From Labrys wisconsinensis (GTDB taxonomy: Bacteria > Pseudomonadota > Alphaproteobacteria > Rhizobiales > Labraceae), in NCBI RefSeq assembly GCF_030814995.1, contig NZ_JAUSVX010000015.1, forward strand, positions 168,291 to 232,290: a stretch of DNA of 64,000 nucleotides, given 5' to 3'. The first letter of the stretch is position 1; every line of letters begins with the position of its first letter. The notes beneath the pieces were generated by a model. It did not search any database. It saw nothing but the letters and a program-made list of their open reading frames with translations, and had not been told where the DNA came from. A program made the translations under genes and the position numbers. Shown here one piece after another: positions 63,906 through 64,000 of the stretch.

Positions 63906-64000
63906 TCATTTGACGGCGCCGCCTGTGAGGCCTTCGACGAACCATCGCTGCGCGGCGAGGAAGGCGACGACGAGCGGCAGGACGACGAGGGTGGATGCGG
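63906..64000 (-). CDS. Sugar ABC transporter permease (MalG type), C-terminal fragment at window edge
   Basis: On the minus strand the last 31 codons read STLVVLPLVVAFLAAQRWFV followed by EGLTGGAVK and a stop. The ending GLTGGAVK after a hydrophobic helix is typical of MalG-type carbohydrate permeases. The gene continues beyond the window, so nothing can be said of its substrate. It converges on phnF, with 18 bases between stops. Confidence 0.75.
   Translation of the reverse strand, partial: ASTLVVLPLVVAFLAAQRWFVEGLTGGAVK

Overview
The window is a high-GC chromosomal segment from an alphaproteobacterium, most likely of the Hyphomicrobiales (Rhizobiales). The evidence is the density of ABC importers with catabolic genes attached, ATGA-coupled operons, a linked C-P lyase cluster and GC-rich codon use. 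I cannot fix the genus from sequence alone. Nearly everything is ordinary accessory metabolism, apart from one AT-rich foreign patch (about 13.0-14.1 kb).

Layout. 1-6.7 kb: a ribose-type sugar/polyol importer (partial binding protein, double ATPase, two permeases) with a zinc dehydrogenase and mannonate dehydratase (uxuA). 7.0-15.1 kb: a 2200-residue SpvB/FG-GAP/RHS polymorphic toxin with an AT-rich toxin tip and an overlapping candidate immunity gene, then an IS3 remnant and a frameshifted REP-associated (RAYT) transposase. 15.5-19.3 kb: a large three-part protein (beta-propeller, polysaccharide pyruvyltransferase, C-terminal sandwich) convergent with a TPR protein. 19.6-28.9 kb: a MocR-type regulator divergent from an iolE-like gene, then a MalK/E/F/G-type importer with an inositol-dehydrogenase-like oxidoreductase and a second TIM-barrel isomerase. 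29.1-34.5 kb: a MerR regulator, a D-aminopeptidase, an operon of cysteine hydrolase, glutamine-synthetase-like ligase and N-formylglutamate amidohydrolase-like protein, and a glyoxalase-fold gene. 34.9-38.4 kb: small proteins, an alpha/beta-hydrolase lacking its nucleophile, an FMN hydroxy-acid dehydrogenase and a small peptide with a double-glycine leader.

38.5-50.7 kb is almost entirely on the minus strand and looks like a hydroxyproline (or related imino acid) catabolic region: two aldehyde dehydrogenases, a GMC oxidoreductase, a proline-racemase-family epimerase, a DapA-family deaminase/aldolase, a polar amino acid importer and, at its upstream end, a fusion of MerR HTH, XRE HTH, cupin and proline-racemase domains in one 634-residue chain. 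This regulator-enzyme fusion is the strongest candidate for an undescribed system.

51.0-57.3 kb carries a small secreted protein, a perfectly paired 83-nt cloverleaf-like intergenic element, an alpha/beta-hydrolase and a complete Liv-type importer. 57.3-63.9 kb is a C-P lyase operon (phnG-H-I-J-K-L) headed by an endonuclease/exonuclease/phosphatase-family gene and divergent from phnF. The last bases hold the C-terminus of another sugar permease.

No tRNA, rRNA, CRISPR array or complete insertion sequence was seen.
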